In this document: piece after piece, positions 45,747-54,336 of the stretch
Position numbering within the stretch: the first letter of the stretch is position 1
Layout of the letters: every line of letters begins with the position of its first letter
DNA from: a virus
Virus record (IMG/VR): IMGVR_UViG_3300046694_000202
Location: 1-64,000 of that record
Reading direction: 5' to 3' (one strand)
DNA length: 64,000 bases
Program-made: the position numbers and the translations under genes
Notes under the pieces: generated by a model
Seen by the model: the letters and a program-made list of their open reading frames with translations, nothing else
Database searches by the model: none
Told to the model about the DNA's origin: nothing

Positions 45747-48700
45747 ATGGCAGATAACCAGCAGATCAAAGATGTCGAAGTAGGCATCGGCCCCGCCGAA
45801 TCTTCCTTCAGGAAGTTCGAACAGTTCTCCGACATGCTGAAGGGCGTGCATCGCGCACTCCTCGAAGTGAAGGAGGTCGCCGCGGGCATTCAGGTCGGGG
45901 AGAAGAAGGACCAGCAGTCCTTCATCCAAGAGCTGAAGGGTCTGCAAAGTGAGATGCGGGTTCTGCTCAACTCCGTTCGCTCGGGGGCCCCGAACATCCA
46001 GGCGAACGCTGCCGTCCTCTCGGGCGCGGAACAGACGCGCAAGTTCGCCGACAAGAACATGGAGCTGCTGTCGAACCAGCAGCTCATCGCGTATTTGGAG
46101 CGCCGTGTCCTGCTCGAAAAGCAGCTGGGTGTCGCGAGCGAGGCGAACCGCCAGTACGCAGCCGGCCAGATCAGCATCAACAACGAGATCGAGGCGACGA
46201 CCAAGCGCGTCGTGCTGCAGGCCGAGCGCTACAAGCAAGCGCTGATCGAAGGCGACCGCACCGCGGAAGACTCAGCCAAGCGCGAACTGCGCAATGGCCG
46301 CGACCGGATCGAACTGCTTCAGAAGGAACTTGAGCTGCGCGAGCGCGGCGCGAAGGTGCGCCTCGGCCGCGCGCTCGACCAGCAGAACAATCAGGACGCC
46401 ACGCTCGCGCGCGCTCAGCTCGATGAGTTGAACGACGACAAGAGCAGCGTGGCTGCGGCCCGCCGCACGATCGGCTCCGCTCAACGCCAAGCCGAAGCGC
46501 TGGCCAAGGCAGAACTCGACCGCACCGGTAAGCAGATGCGCAGCGCGCAGGTTGAGGATAACCGCCGTGCCATCGCCGAAGGCCTGCAGCTTGAGCGCCA
46601 GATGCGTGAGGCTGAAGTCTGGAAGCGCATGGACGATGCGAAGAAGGAAGCCGCGCTCGAAAAGATGATGCGCGCGGCGCTCATCGAAGACACGGCGCGC
46701 ACGAACGCGCAAGCCGCCCAGCTCGAAAGTCGCACCCGTCAGGCCGAACTCTGGAAGCGGATGGACGACTCGCAGAAGGAAGCCGCGCTCGAAAAGATGA
46801 TGCGCGCGGCACAGGCCGAGGACGCGCGGCGCGACCGCAACGAATCAGCCAGGATCGATGCACAGATCCGTGCAGCTGAAGTCTGGAAGCGTCAGGATGA
46901 CGCGAAGAAGGAGGCTGCGGCCGAGAGGATGCTGCGCGCGGCACAGGCCGAGGACAAGCGCCGCGAAGAAACCGAGGCGGATCAGCTCGAACGGCGCACC
47001 CGTCAGGCCGAACTCTGGAAGCGCATGGACGATGCGCAGAAGGAAGCCGCGCTCGAAAAGATGATGCGGCAGGCGAGCGCTGAGGACAAGCGCCGCACGC
47101 TGGCCGAAGCCGACAAGCTCGAAACGCAGACCCGTGCAGCCGAAGTCTGGAAGCGGATGGATGACGCGAAGAAAGAGATCGCGCTCGAAAAGATGATGCG
47201 CGCAGCAGCGGCCGAGGACGCGCGGCGGGACCGAAAGGAAGCTGCGCAGCTCGATGCGCAGATCCGCCAAGCCGAAGTGTGGAAGCTCCTCGACGACCGG
47301 AAGAAAGAGCAGGCGCTCGAAAAGGCGATGCGTCAGGCCTACGCCGAAGACCTCCGCCGTGATCAAGCCAAGCAGAGCCAGACGCCCGCCTCGCAAGAAG
47401 CTCGGGACGCGGCGACGCGCGAGCGCCGCTACAACCAGACCTTCGGAGACGGCGGCGCTGCCATCGCTCTGACGCAGACCGCCCTGTTGGCCAACTACAC
47501 GGTCACGCAAGGCTTCATGCAGGCGTTCAGGTCCGCGATCCAGTTCACGGTCGAGTACGAAGAAGCGCTGGCCCACCTGAAGACGATCACGCAAGCGACG
47601 AACTCCCAGATGATGGAGCTGTCGGGCACGATCGAGGGCGTCTCGAACGCGTCGCGCTACAGCGCAGTGGATCTGGCCAAGGCCGCTGCGGCCCTGTCCG
47701 AGACCGGCGTCACGGTCAGCCAGATGGGCGTCGCGCTCAAGGGCGTCGCGGATCTCGCGACCGCCACGGGCGAGAGCTTCGACCAGACGGTTCAGACGGT
47801 CACCGGCGCGTTCGGCGCGTGGAACCTGTCGGCCACCGACACGCTGCAGATCACGAACCAGATCGCGCAGGCGGTCAACTCGTCCCGCCTGACGATGGAC
47901 AAGCTGCGCATGTCGATCGAAACGGCCGGCGAGACCGCGAGCGAAGCAGGCGTCTCGTTCAAGGACATGCTGGCCGCGACCGTGGCAATCACCGACAGCG
48001 GCACCGCCTCGGGCGCGACGCTCGGCGGCGGTCTGCGCCAGCTCCTCATCGATCTGGAAAAGCCCAGCAAGTCGATGAAGGCGATCCTCGACCAGCTCGG
48101 TCTCACGCAGGAAGACATCAGCGTCAAGACGCACGGCTTGGCCGGCGCTCTGCAGAACCTGAAGGACGCGGGCTTCACGTCGGCCGACGCGATGCAGGCG
48201 TTCGAAGCACGTAGCGCCTCCGCGTTCACGTCGCTCTCGACCAACCTGCCACGCATGGCCGAGTTCCAGCTGTCGCTGAACAACACCGACGCGGCCGCGC
48301 GCGCCAACGCCGACCAGATGAACACGCTCGGCGCGCAGTTCGATCGCTTCAAGAACCAGACGAGCATCCTGGTGGGCGAAGCGTTCAAGCCGCTGCTCGA
48401 CGGTTTCAAGAACCTGTTGATGGTGGTCTCGGACTTCGAGTCCGCGATGCGCGAAAGCACGCTGCTGGTTGAAGGTCTGGGCCTCGCCTTCGGTACGGGC
48501 GCGCTGGCGGTAGCACTGCGCTACATCGGCGGGCTGCTGGGGGGTCTGGCAGGCCTCGCGGTCGGTGGCTTCGAAGCAGCAGCTGGGGTCGCGGCGATCG
48601 GCGCGGCGATCGGCCCGGTCGTTGCCCTCGTCGCGGGTCTCGGCGCGGGCCTCTACTTCCTCATGCAGAAGGCGAACGAATCGACGGACACGTTCGAGAC

Positions 48701-51700
48701 GCAGCGCACCGCCGTCAACGGTGCGAAGGACGCGATGAAGGAATCGAAGCAGGCCTACGATAGTGTCGGCCAGCAGATCGAAACGCTGCGCAACAAGACG
48801 CAAGCGCTGAACAACGATCACGGCCTGCTGAAGCAAGCGACCGACGACGCTGGCCAGCAGTTCGAGAAGTACGGCGTCCAGCTCGACAAGAACGGGATCG
48901 AGAAGACCGAAGACCTGATCCAGAAGCTCGAAGATCTGCGCGGCCAGCTCGCCAAGCGCTACGAGATGAACACCGATGTGCTCGGCGCGCAGCTCGGCTA
49001 CATGGTCCAGAAGGCGCAGGAGGCCGCAGGCGAGCGCGCGCGCGAGCTGCAGGGCCGCATCGCTGGCCCGAACGGTCTGATCCGGAAGGCACTCGATAAC
49101 GACCTCCCGACTGTCGATGGCGGTGAGGGCTTCCTCTCGCGCACTGAGCGCGACCAGTCCAGCTTCGGTCTGCTCACCGGCCGCAAGCAGTCGCAGGGTG
49201 GCATCCCGCTCAGCACCGGCCTGAACGCTCAAACCATCCCCGGCGTCGTCCAGTACCTGAAGGATCTGGGCGTGAACGTCACGGAGAAGGTTGTGGCGGG
49301 CTTCGTCGACGCGGCTGGTGTCAACGGACAGCCTCACGACCTCGTGGCCCAAGGCGCGGCAGCTACGGCCCTCAACGAAGCACTGGGGAACGTGACGCGC
49401 GCGCGGCGCGCGCCGGGGATGAGCGAAGACGACAAGCTCATCACGAAGGCGCAGGAGCAAGCGCTCTCGAACCTGCTCGCGGAAATGACGAAGGTCACGC
49501 AGGGCGTCCAGACCGCAGAGAGCTACCAGCGGGATCTGAAGCGCGAGCAGGAATCGTCGGCGAACCAGAAGTTCGCGAACAGCGACCCGCGCGCGAAGGC
49601 GATCAGCGACGCCGTCACGGCGGCACGTCAAGACACGCTGAACACGCTCGGCCTTGCCACCGGCCCGGTCGAGCGCGTCTGGTCGGCGCTCAAGATGCAG
49701 GAGAGCGGCAACCGCCAGCTGGACGCGAACGGTAACCCGATCCGCTCGATGCCGGGGAACCCTGACAGCCCGGTCGGCATCGCACAGATCAAGCCGAGCA
49801 CGGCGCGCGATGTCGCGCAGCGCAACGGTATCCCGTTCGACCAGCACGCGCTCGAATACGATTCGGCCTACAACGAGCGTCTGGGCAAGCTTTACCTGAA
49901 GCAGAACATCGACGCCTACGGCGGCGACGTGAACATGGGCCTCGCCTCATACAACTGGGGACCGGGAGCCTTTGCGAACTTCGTCTCGCAGAAGACGAAG
50001 GACGGCCGCTCGTACGACTATCGAGACCCGACTGGTGTCACCAAAGACGAGTTCATCCAGCTCCTGACGCAAGCGCACCCCGAGACCGGTAAGTATGTCT
50101 CGCAAGTGGGGCGCGGCCTTGGCGCGCTCGGCCGGCTCAACACGCTCGAAGGCAACTCGGCTCTCACGCAGCAGAGCGCGTCGAACGCCACCCTGCTCCG
50201 TCAGCTCGAAGGCGAGCTGGCCGAGACGACCGAAGGGCCGAAGAAGGAATTCCTGAAGGGGCAAATCGACGATCTGCAGAAGTCGCAGAACGAGGTTCGC
50301 TCGAAGCTGGAATCCGCTCGTGCAGAAGCTGCCTCGGATCTGAAGAAGACCGACGAGGCCTCGGCAAAGGCTCTCAAGGCGCGGCTCGGCGAAGTCAACC
50401 GGCAGATCGAAGGCACGCTGGACCCGAAGAAGGCAGGCGCACTCGGCGACGACGCGGTTGGCCTCATCCGCGAAACGTATCAAGGTCACATCGACACGAT
50501 CGAGCGATCGAGCGCGAAGATGGGCAAGACCGGGGAATTCTCGGACGCGGTGAAGCAGCAGCTCGAATCGCTTCACGAGGAGATGGACGCCGCGATCCGG
50601 ACACAGATCGACAAGAACAAGCAGAAGGTCGACCAGCTCAAGGAGCGGATCGAGCAACTGAAGTTCAAGTCGGATCTGCGTGCGAGCGACCGCGCGTTCA
50701 GCTCCTTCATGCAGAGCATGAAGGACTTCGAGGATGCTCGTGCCAACCGCATGGGCATCGAGCTGAAGGAGAACGCCCGCCCGGTGTCGATGGACAACGC
50801 GCGCGCGGCGCTCATGGGCGACCCGCGCTACGCCGCGCGCTTCAGCGGTGTCCAACGCCAGAGCCTCAGCATGAGGACGGCGGTGGATCAGGACAACACT
50901 GACGCGAAGGACATGGTCACCTACGCGGCGAACCTGCGTCAGCTCCAAGAAGAGAAGGCCCGGTATGCCGCCGCGCTCGCCCAGACAGCGGCGCTCGGCG
51001 TCGAGGGGGATGGCACGAAGGGGTCCGCAACCGGCCTGTACGCGAAGCGCGACGAGCTGGAGCTGGACCCCGAGAAGCAGAACGAACTCAAGCGCGTCGA
51101 GCAGACGATCGCCGACCTCGCGAAGAAGCGCGAAGCGTCGCAGGCCGCGCTCAACGACCTGAAGCTCAAGGAGAACACGCTCACCGAGAAGCAATCCGCG
51201 CTGCAAGCGAAGCTGGCCGCGAAGGACGGGACGAAGGCCTATACGCTGATGGAAGGCATCAACGAGGCGAACCAGAACTTCCTGCTGACGCACGATGAGA
51301 TGGCCCTGGCGATCGACGGCTACAACAGCCTGCTCGGCACGGCCACGACTGGCTTCGCCACGTTCTTCGACAACATCGTCACCGGCTCGATGTCAGCGGG
51401 TGAGGCGATCAAGTCCTTCGCCAGCTCGTTCATCAAGGCGATGCTCCAGATCCTCGAACAGCAGGCCGCGCTGGCTATCGTGAAGACGATCATCGGGGCC
51501 TTCGGCGGGGCGATGGCTGGAGGCGCCTCGGGCACGACGACCGGGAACAACACCTTCAACTTCGACTCCGGGATCGCCCCTGCCGTGGGCACCGAAGGCG
51601 TCGGCAACAACACCTTCTCGTTCTCGATTCCCGACGTGTCGAAGATCCAAGGCGGTAAGGTTGGTGGCGCTATGGTGCGCTTCGCACGCGGTGGCACCGT

Positions 51701-52025
51701 GCAGGGTTCGATGGTCACGCGGGACTCGGTCCACGCACTGCTGCAACCGGGCGAAGTGGTCATGAACACGGGCGCGGTCGGCGCGGTCGGCGAAGACTTC
51801 CTCAACGGGCTGAACGCACAAGGCAACCGCGTGATCTCGAAGAGCACGCCGGCCCCGCAGGCGAAGCGTGAAAAGCAACCTGACCACGTGAACGTGTGGG
51901 TCGTCGCGCCTGACCAGAAGCCGCAGCTCGGCCCGCGCGACATCCTGGCCACAATCTCGGACGACGTGATGCGCGGCGGCACGACGAAACAACTCATCAA
52001 GCAAGTTGCAATGGGGCAAATGTAA
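45747..52025 (+). CDS. tail tape measure protein with lytic transglycosylase domain
   Basis: 2092 residues, setting tail length (roughly 300 nm at 0.15 nm per residue, an estimate from the general rule). Coiled coil from about 1-560, including six tandem 44-residue repeats (46611-47402; A-E-V/L-W-K-R-M-D-D unit). Next comes a helical domain, then a hydrophobic segment (about 912-975) that may insert in the membrane. A soluble lytic transglycosylase domain follows (about 1310-1405, catalytic Glu in KMQESGNRQ, later GLASYNWGPGAF) to cut peptidoglycan during DNA entry. The rest is coiled coil, with a C-terminal Gly-rich tail (FARGGTVQGSMVTRDSVHAL). Confidence 0.95.
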   Translation: MADNQQIKDVEVGIGPAESSFRKFEQFSDMLKGVHRALLEVKEVAAGIQVGEKKDQQSFIQELKGLQSEMRVLLNSVRSGAPNIQANAAVLSGAEQTRKFADKNMELLSNQQLIAYLERRVLLEKQLGVASEANRQYAAGQISINNEIEATTKRVVLQAERYKQALIEGDRTAEDSAKRELRNGRDRIELLQKELELRERGAKVRLGRALDQQNNQDATLARAQLDELNDDKSSVAAARRTIGSAQRQAEALAKAELDRTGKQMRSAQVEDNRRAIAEGLQLERQMREAEVWKRMDDAKKEAALEKMMRAALIEDTARTNAQAAQLESRTRQAELWKRMDDSQKEAALEKMMRAAQAEDARRDRNESARIDAQIRAAEVWKRQDDAKKEAAAERMLRAAQAEDKRREETEADQLERRTRQAELWKRMDDAQKEAALEKMMRQASAEDKRRTLAEADKLETQTRAAEVWKRMDDAKKEIALEKMMRAAAAEDARRDRKEAAQLDAQIRQAEVWKLLDDRKKEQALEKAMRQAYAEDLRRDQAKQSQTPASQEARDAATRERRYNQTFGDGGAAIALTQTALLANYTVTQGFMQAFRSAIQFTVEYEEALAHLKTITQATNSQMMELSGTIEGVSNASRYSAVDLAKAAAALSETGVTVSQMGVALKGVADLATATGESFDQTVQTVTGAFGAWNLSATDTLQITNQIAQAVNSSRLTMDKLRMSIETAGETASEAGVSFKDMLAATVAITDSGTASGATLGGGLRQLLIDLEKPSKSMKAILDQLGLTQEDISVKTHGLAGALQNLKDAGFTSADAMQAFEARSASAFTSLSTNLPRMAEFQLSLNNTDAAARANADQMNTLGAQFDRFKNQTSILVGEAFKPLLDGFKNLLMVVSDFESAMRESTLLVEGLGLAFGTGALAVALRYIGGLLGGLAGLAVGGFEAAAGVAAIGAAIGPVVALVAGLGAGLYFLMQKANESTDTFETQRTAVNGAKDAMKESKQAYDSVGQQIETLRNKTQALNNDHGLLKQATDDAGQQFEKYGVQLDKNGIEKTEDLIQKLEDLRGQLAKRYEMNTDVLGAQLGYMVQKAQEAAGERARELQGRIAGPNGLIRKALDNDLPTVDGGEGFLSRTERDQSSFGLLTGRKQSQGGIPLSTGLNAQTIPGVVQYLKDLGVNVTEKVVAGFVDAAGVNGQPHDLVAQGAAATALNEALGNVTRARRAPGMSEDDKLITKAQEQALSNLLAEMTKVTQGVQTAESYQRDLKREQESSANQKFANSDPRAKAISDAVTAARQDTLNTLGLATGPVERVWSALKMQESGNRQLDANGNPIRSMPGNPDSPVGIAQIKPSTARDVAQRNGIPFDQHALEYDSAYNERLGKLYLKQNIDAYGGDVNMGLASYNWGPGAFANFVSQKTKDGRSYDYRDPTGVTKDEFIQLLTQAHPETGKYVSQVGRGLGALGRLNTLEGNSALTQQSASNATLLRQLEGELAETTEGPKKEFLKGQIDDLQKSQNEVRSKLESARAEAASDLKKTDEASAKALKARLGEVNRQIEGTLDPKKAGALGDDAVGLIRETYQGHIDTIERSSAKMGKTGEFSDAVKQQLESLHEEMDAAIRTQIDKNKQKVDQLKERIEQLKFKSDLRASDRAFSSFMQSMKDFEDARANRMGIELKENARPVSMDNARAALMGDPRYAARFSGVQRQSLSMRTAVDQDNTDAKDMVTYAANLRQLQEEKARYAAALAQTAALGVEGDGTKGSATGLYAKRDELELDPEKQNELKRVEQTIADLAKKREASQAALNDLKLKENTLTEKQSALQAKLAAKDGTKAYTLMEGINEANQNFLLTHDEMALAIDGYNSLLGTATTGFATFFDNIVTGSMSAGEAIKSFASSFIKAMLQILEQQAALAIVKTIIGAFGGAMAGGASGTTTGNNTFNFDSGIAPAVGTEGVGNNTFSFSIPDVSKIQGGKVGGAMVRFARGGTVQGSMVTRDSVHALLQPGEVVMNTGAVGAVGEDFLNGLNAQGNRVISKSTPAPQAKREKQPDHVNVWVVAPDQKPQLGPRDILATISDDVMRGGTTKQLIKQVAMGQM
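46611..47402 (+). repeat. six tandem 132-base repeats (44 residues each)
   Basis: Units begin at 46611, 46743, 46875, 47007, 47139 and 47271, exactly 132 bases apart, encoding A-E-V/L-W-K-R followed by helical charged sequence. 44 residues equal four 11-residue hendecads, the pattern of a right-handed coiled coil. Confidence 0.92.
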
Positions 52026-52420
52026 TGGCCGTCTCACCGACATTCGATTTCTCAAACCACATGGTCGAGGAGAAGTACCCGGATCCGGGTACGACTCTCC
52101 AGCTCGGCAACTCGTACCGGTTCGCGACGCCGCCGACCGCGCCGGACCAGCGCATCTTCGTGCTGTCGTTCGAGTCGATGTGGCGTGGCATCACGTCAAC
52201 CGGCGCGCTCGACGCGACCACGAACTACATCAACAACGCGGGCGCCCTGCTGCTCTTCTACGAGAACTACAAGCTTCATAAGACCTTCCAGTACAAGCAC
52301 CCCTGGCTCGGGGTGATCTTGAACGTGCGCTTCAGCAAGCCACTCGAACTGCCGAAGGGCATCAAGGGCGGCGACGGATGGACCGAGGGCTTCAGCGTTG
52401 AATTCGTGGAGATGCCATGA
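52025..52420 (+). CDS. minor tail protein (gpM-like)
   Basis: 131 residues. Beta-rich tail-tip ring component: PGTTLQLGNSYRFATPPTAP, then FKYKHP-like QYKHPWLGVILNVRFSKPLE. Size and order (M, L, K, I, J) follow lambda. Single-base TAATG overlap with the tape measure gene. Confidence 0.82.
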   Translation: MAVSPTFDFSNHMVEEKYPDPGTTLQLGNSYRFATPPTAPDQRIFVLSFESMWRGITSTGALDATTNYINNAGALLLFYENYKLHKTFQYKHPWLGVILNVRFSKPLELPKGIKGGDGWTEGFSVEFVEMP

Positions 52421-52914
52421 CGATCGATACGATTCCGCAGTCCCACAAGGACGACGCGTACCTACTCGACGCCGATGCCAAGGTCGATCTGTTCCGGATC
52501 GTCCTCAATCAACAGGGCGGGAACGTCGTCATCTGCCTCACGGCGAAGAAAGCTGTGGCGTGGCAGGGGATGATGTTCGAGTCGATCCCGGTGAGCTTGG
52601 CGCAGGAAGGCACGAATGCAACCGGCGAGTGGAAGCGGCCGAAGTTCACGCTGGCCAACCCCGATGGTGTCTGGTCGGCGTTCATTGCGCAGGGCAAGCT
52701 CGACGGCGCGCAGATCACGCGCTACCGCGTGCTGCTCTCGCACCTGAATGCGAACGCGGGCATCTATCAGATGAACACGTGGCGCATCTCGAAGCCGCTC
52801 CAATTGAACAAGACGCTCGCCGTGTTCGAGCTGCGCTCCCCGCTCGACGGTCAACAGTTCCTGCTGCCCGGTCGTGCGTTCTATCCGCCAGAGTTTCCTC
52901 ATGTCTCTCTATGA
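52417..52914 (+). CDS. minor tail protein (gpL-like)
   Basis: 165 residues of the lambda gpL type, which links the M and J rings. C-terminal GRAFYPPEFPHVSL fits the family end. Lambda gpL binds an iron-sulfur cluster through cysteines that are absent here (only one Cys is present), so this protein would lack the cluster. ATGA overlap with the M-like gene; overlaps the next gene by 14 bases. Confidence 0.82.
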   Translation: MTIDTIPQSHKDDAYLLDADAKVDLFRIVLNQQGGNVVICLTAKKAVAWQGMMFESIPVSLAQEGTNATGEWKRPKFTLANPDGVWSAFIAQGKLDGAQITRYRVLLSHLNANAGIYQMNTWRISKPLQLNKTLAVFELRSPLDGQQFLLPGRAFYPPEFPHVSL

Positions 52915-53416
52915 AAAGTACACGGTAGGCTACGAAGGCGTGCCGTACAAGGTTGGCCGCGACGACTGTTATGGTCTCGCGCGCCGTTGGCTGAAGGACA
53001 AGTACGGCGTGACGCTGACCAACTACGCGCGCCCGTTCGGCTTCGAAGAGGAAGGCCTCAACCTGCTCACGGACTTCTTCCAGAAGGAAGGGTTCGTCAT
53101 CGTCAGCGTGCCGTTCAACCGGCTCGAAATCGGCGATGGTTTGATCATGCGTCTCGCGAACCGCAGCGGGAACCCGAACCACGTCGGCGTCTACGTCGGC
53201 AATGGTTACATGCTGCACCACCTGTACAACCAGAAGTCAGTGGCCGACCCTCTCACCACGCGATGGACTAGCCGCGTGGTGGACATCTACCGCCACCCTG
53301 ATGTCACAGCTAAAAATCAGGAGTTGAATGCGAAAGTCGACATCTTGAACTTCCTGCCACCGCACTTGAAAGCGAAATATGAACGAGCTTCTGCCGCTAT
53401 GGAATCCGCAAGTTGA
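52901..53416 (+). CDS. tail-tip NlpC/P60 peptidase (C-terminal half of gpK)
   Basis: 171 residues. The cysteine peptidase signature is visible: catalytic Cys in GRDDCYGLARR, then RLEIGDGL and catalytic His in NPNHVGVYVGNG. It corresponds to the peptidoglycan-cutting half of lambda gpK. Here it is a separate gene placed before the JAMM half, the reverse of the order within lambda gpK. Start at ATG 52901, inside the L-like gene. Confidence 0.9.
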   Translation: MSLYEKYTVGYEGVPYKVGRDDCYGLARRWLKDKYGVTLTNYARPFGFEEEGLNLLTDFFQKEGFVIVSVPFNRLEIGDGLIMRLANRSGNPNHVGVYVGNGYMLHHLYNQKSVADPLTTRWTSRVVDIYRHPDVTAKNQELNAKVDILNFLPPHLKAKYERASAAMESAS

Positions 53417-53744
53417 GCGCTGCGGTTTCATCCTCACCGATGGGTCGATCATCGAGTGTCCTAACGTTGATCTTAACCCTGAGAAATCCTTTGAAATCAG
53501 TGTGGATTGCATCGGACAATACGAGGGCCGCGTGTCAGCCACCTGGCACACGCACCCGAGGACCGGGCCGAACCTATCGGCCGAGGACTATCGGGCCTTC
53601 GTGAACTACCCCGACTGGTTTCATTACATCGTCGCCGAGAACGAGGTGTGGTGTTACTTCGTGCGGAACAAAGCGGTGATCCTGCTCGATGAAGACGATC
53701 TATCTACATGGCTCCCTGAAGGAGCTGCATCCGGAGCCGATTAA
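53379..53744 (+). CDS. JAMM/MPN metallopeptidase (N-terminal half of gpK)
   Basis: 121 residues with a complete JAMM motif: Glu upstream (CGFILTDGSIIEC) and ATWHTHPRTGPNLSAEDYRAF, the H-x-H-P...S-x2-D zinc site. In lambda gpK this domain is fused to NlpC; here it is split off and overlaps the previous gene by 38 bases. Probably cleaves an isopeptide or peptide bond in tail assembly or cell-wall entry. Confidence 0.9.
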   Translation: MNELLPLWNPQVERCGFILTDGSIIECPNVDLNPEKSFEISVDCIGQYEGRVSATWHTHPRTGPNLSAEDYRAFVNYPDWFHYIVAENEVWCYFVRNKAVILLDEDDLSTWLPEGAASGAD

Positions 53745-54324
53745 GGTCCACGCTCAGACGGTGGCCGAAGCGCTCACCATCCTGAAGCAGTACCCCGGCT
53801 TCGATGTCGAGAACCCTATCCCGGTGCGCGTGAAAGGCGTCGAGTGTCGCGACGGGGTCTACGCGCAGACCGAAGAGACCGAGCTGCACGTGTACCCCGC
53901 GCTCGCTGGCTCGGGTGGCAACGGCGGCGTTCTGCAGATCATCATCGGCGCGGTGATGGTCGTGGTCGGCGCCATCATGATGATCTTCCCGGCGACGGCC
54001 CCCTACGGCTTTGCCATTGCGATGTCGGGCGCGATGATGATCTTGGGCGGCATCCTCCAGCTGCTCGCGCCATCCCCGAAGTCGAGCAGCAACTCCAGCC
54101 AGTCGCTGTACGTCCCCTCGAATCAGAACACGGTGAAGATCGGCACGCGCATCCCGCTGATCTACGGCCGCGTGCGGCACTTCGGCCACTACCTCTCGTT
54201 CAACGTCGACGCGAAGCGTCTCGACGACAGCACGATGAACCTTGCTGGCTATTGCTCCGGTCGCACCGACGCCAATGGCAACCGCTATTCGTACGGTCAA
54301 GATGGCCACTGCCTGCTTGCCTAA
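53689..54324 (+). CDS. tail assembly protein (gpI-like)
   Basis: 211 residues. N-terminal ubiquitin-like beta-grasp region (KTIYLHGSLKELHPEPIKVH), a long hydrophobic central segment (VLQIIIGAVMVVVGAIMMIF and on), and a C-terminal NQNTVKIGTRIPLIYGRVRH segment shared with J-region proteins. Lambda gpI is needed to build the tail tip but is absent from virions. Start overlaps the JAMM gene by 56 bases. Confidence 0.85.
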   Translation: MKTIYLHGSLKELHPEPIKVHAQTVAEALTILKQYPGFDVENPIPVRVKGVECRDGVYAQTEETELHVYPALAGSGGNGGVLQIIIGAVMVVVGAIMMIFPATAPYGFAIAMSGAMMILGGILQLLAPSPKSSSNSSQSLYVPSNQNTVKIGTRIPLIYGRVRHFGHYLSFNVDAKRLDDSTMNLAGYCSGRTDANGNRYSYGQDGHCLLA

Positions 54325-54336
54325 CCAGAAGACAAT

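Noticed and set aside
46845-49847. 1000-codon leftward open frame inside the tape measure gene
   Set aside because: Lies exactly opposite the tape measure coding sequence and shows the Arg/Asp/His/Leu pattern of a shadow frame. No ribosome site or neighbours.
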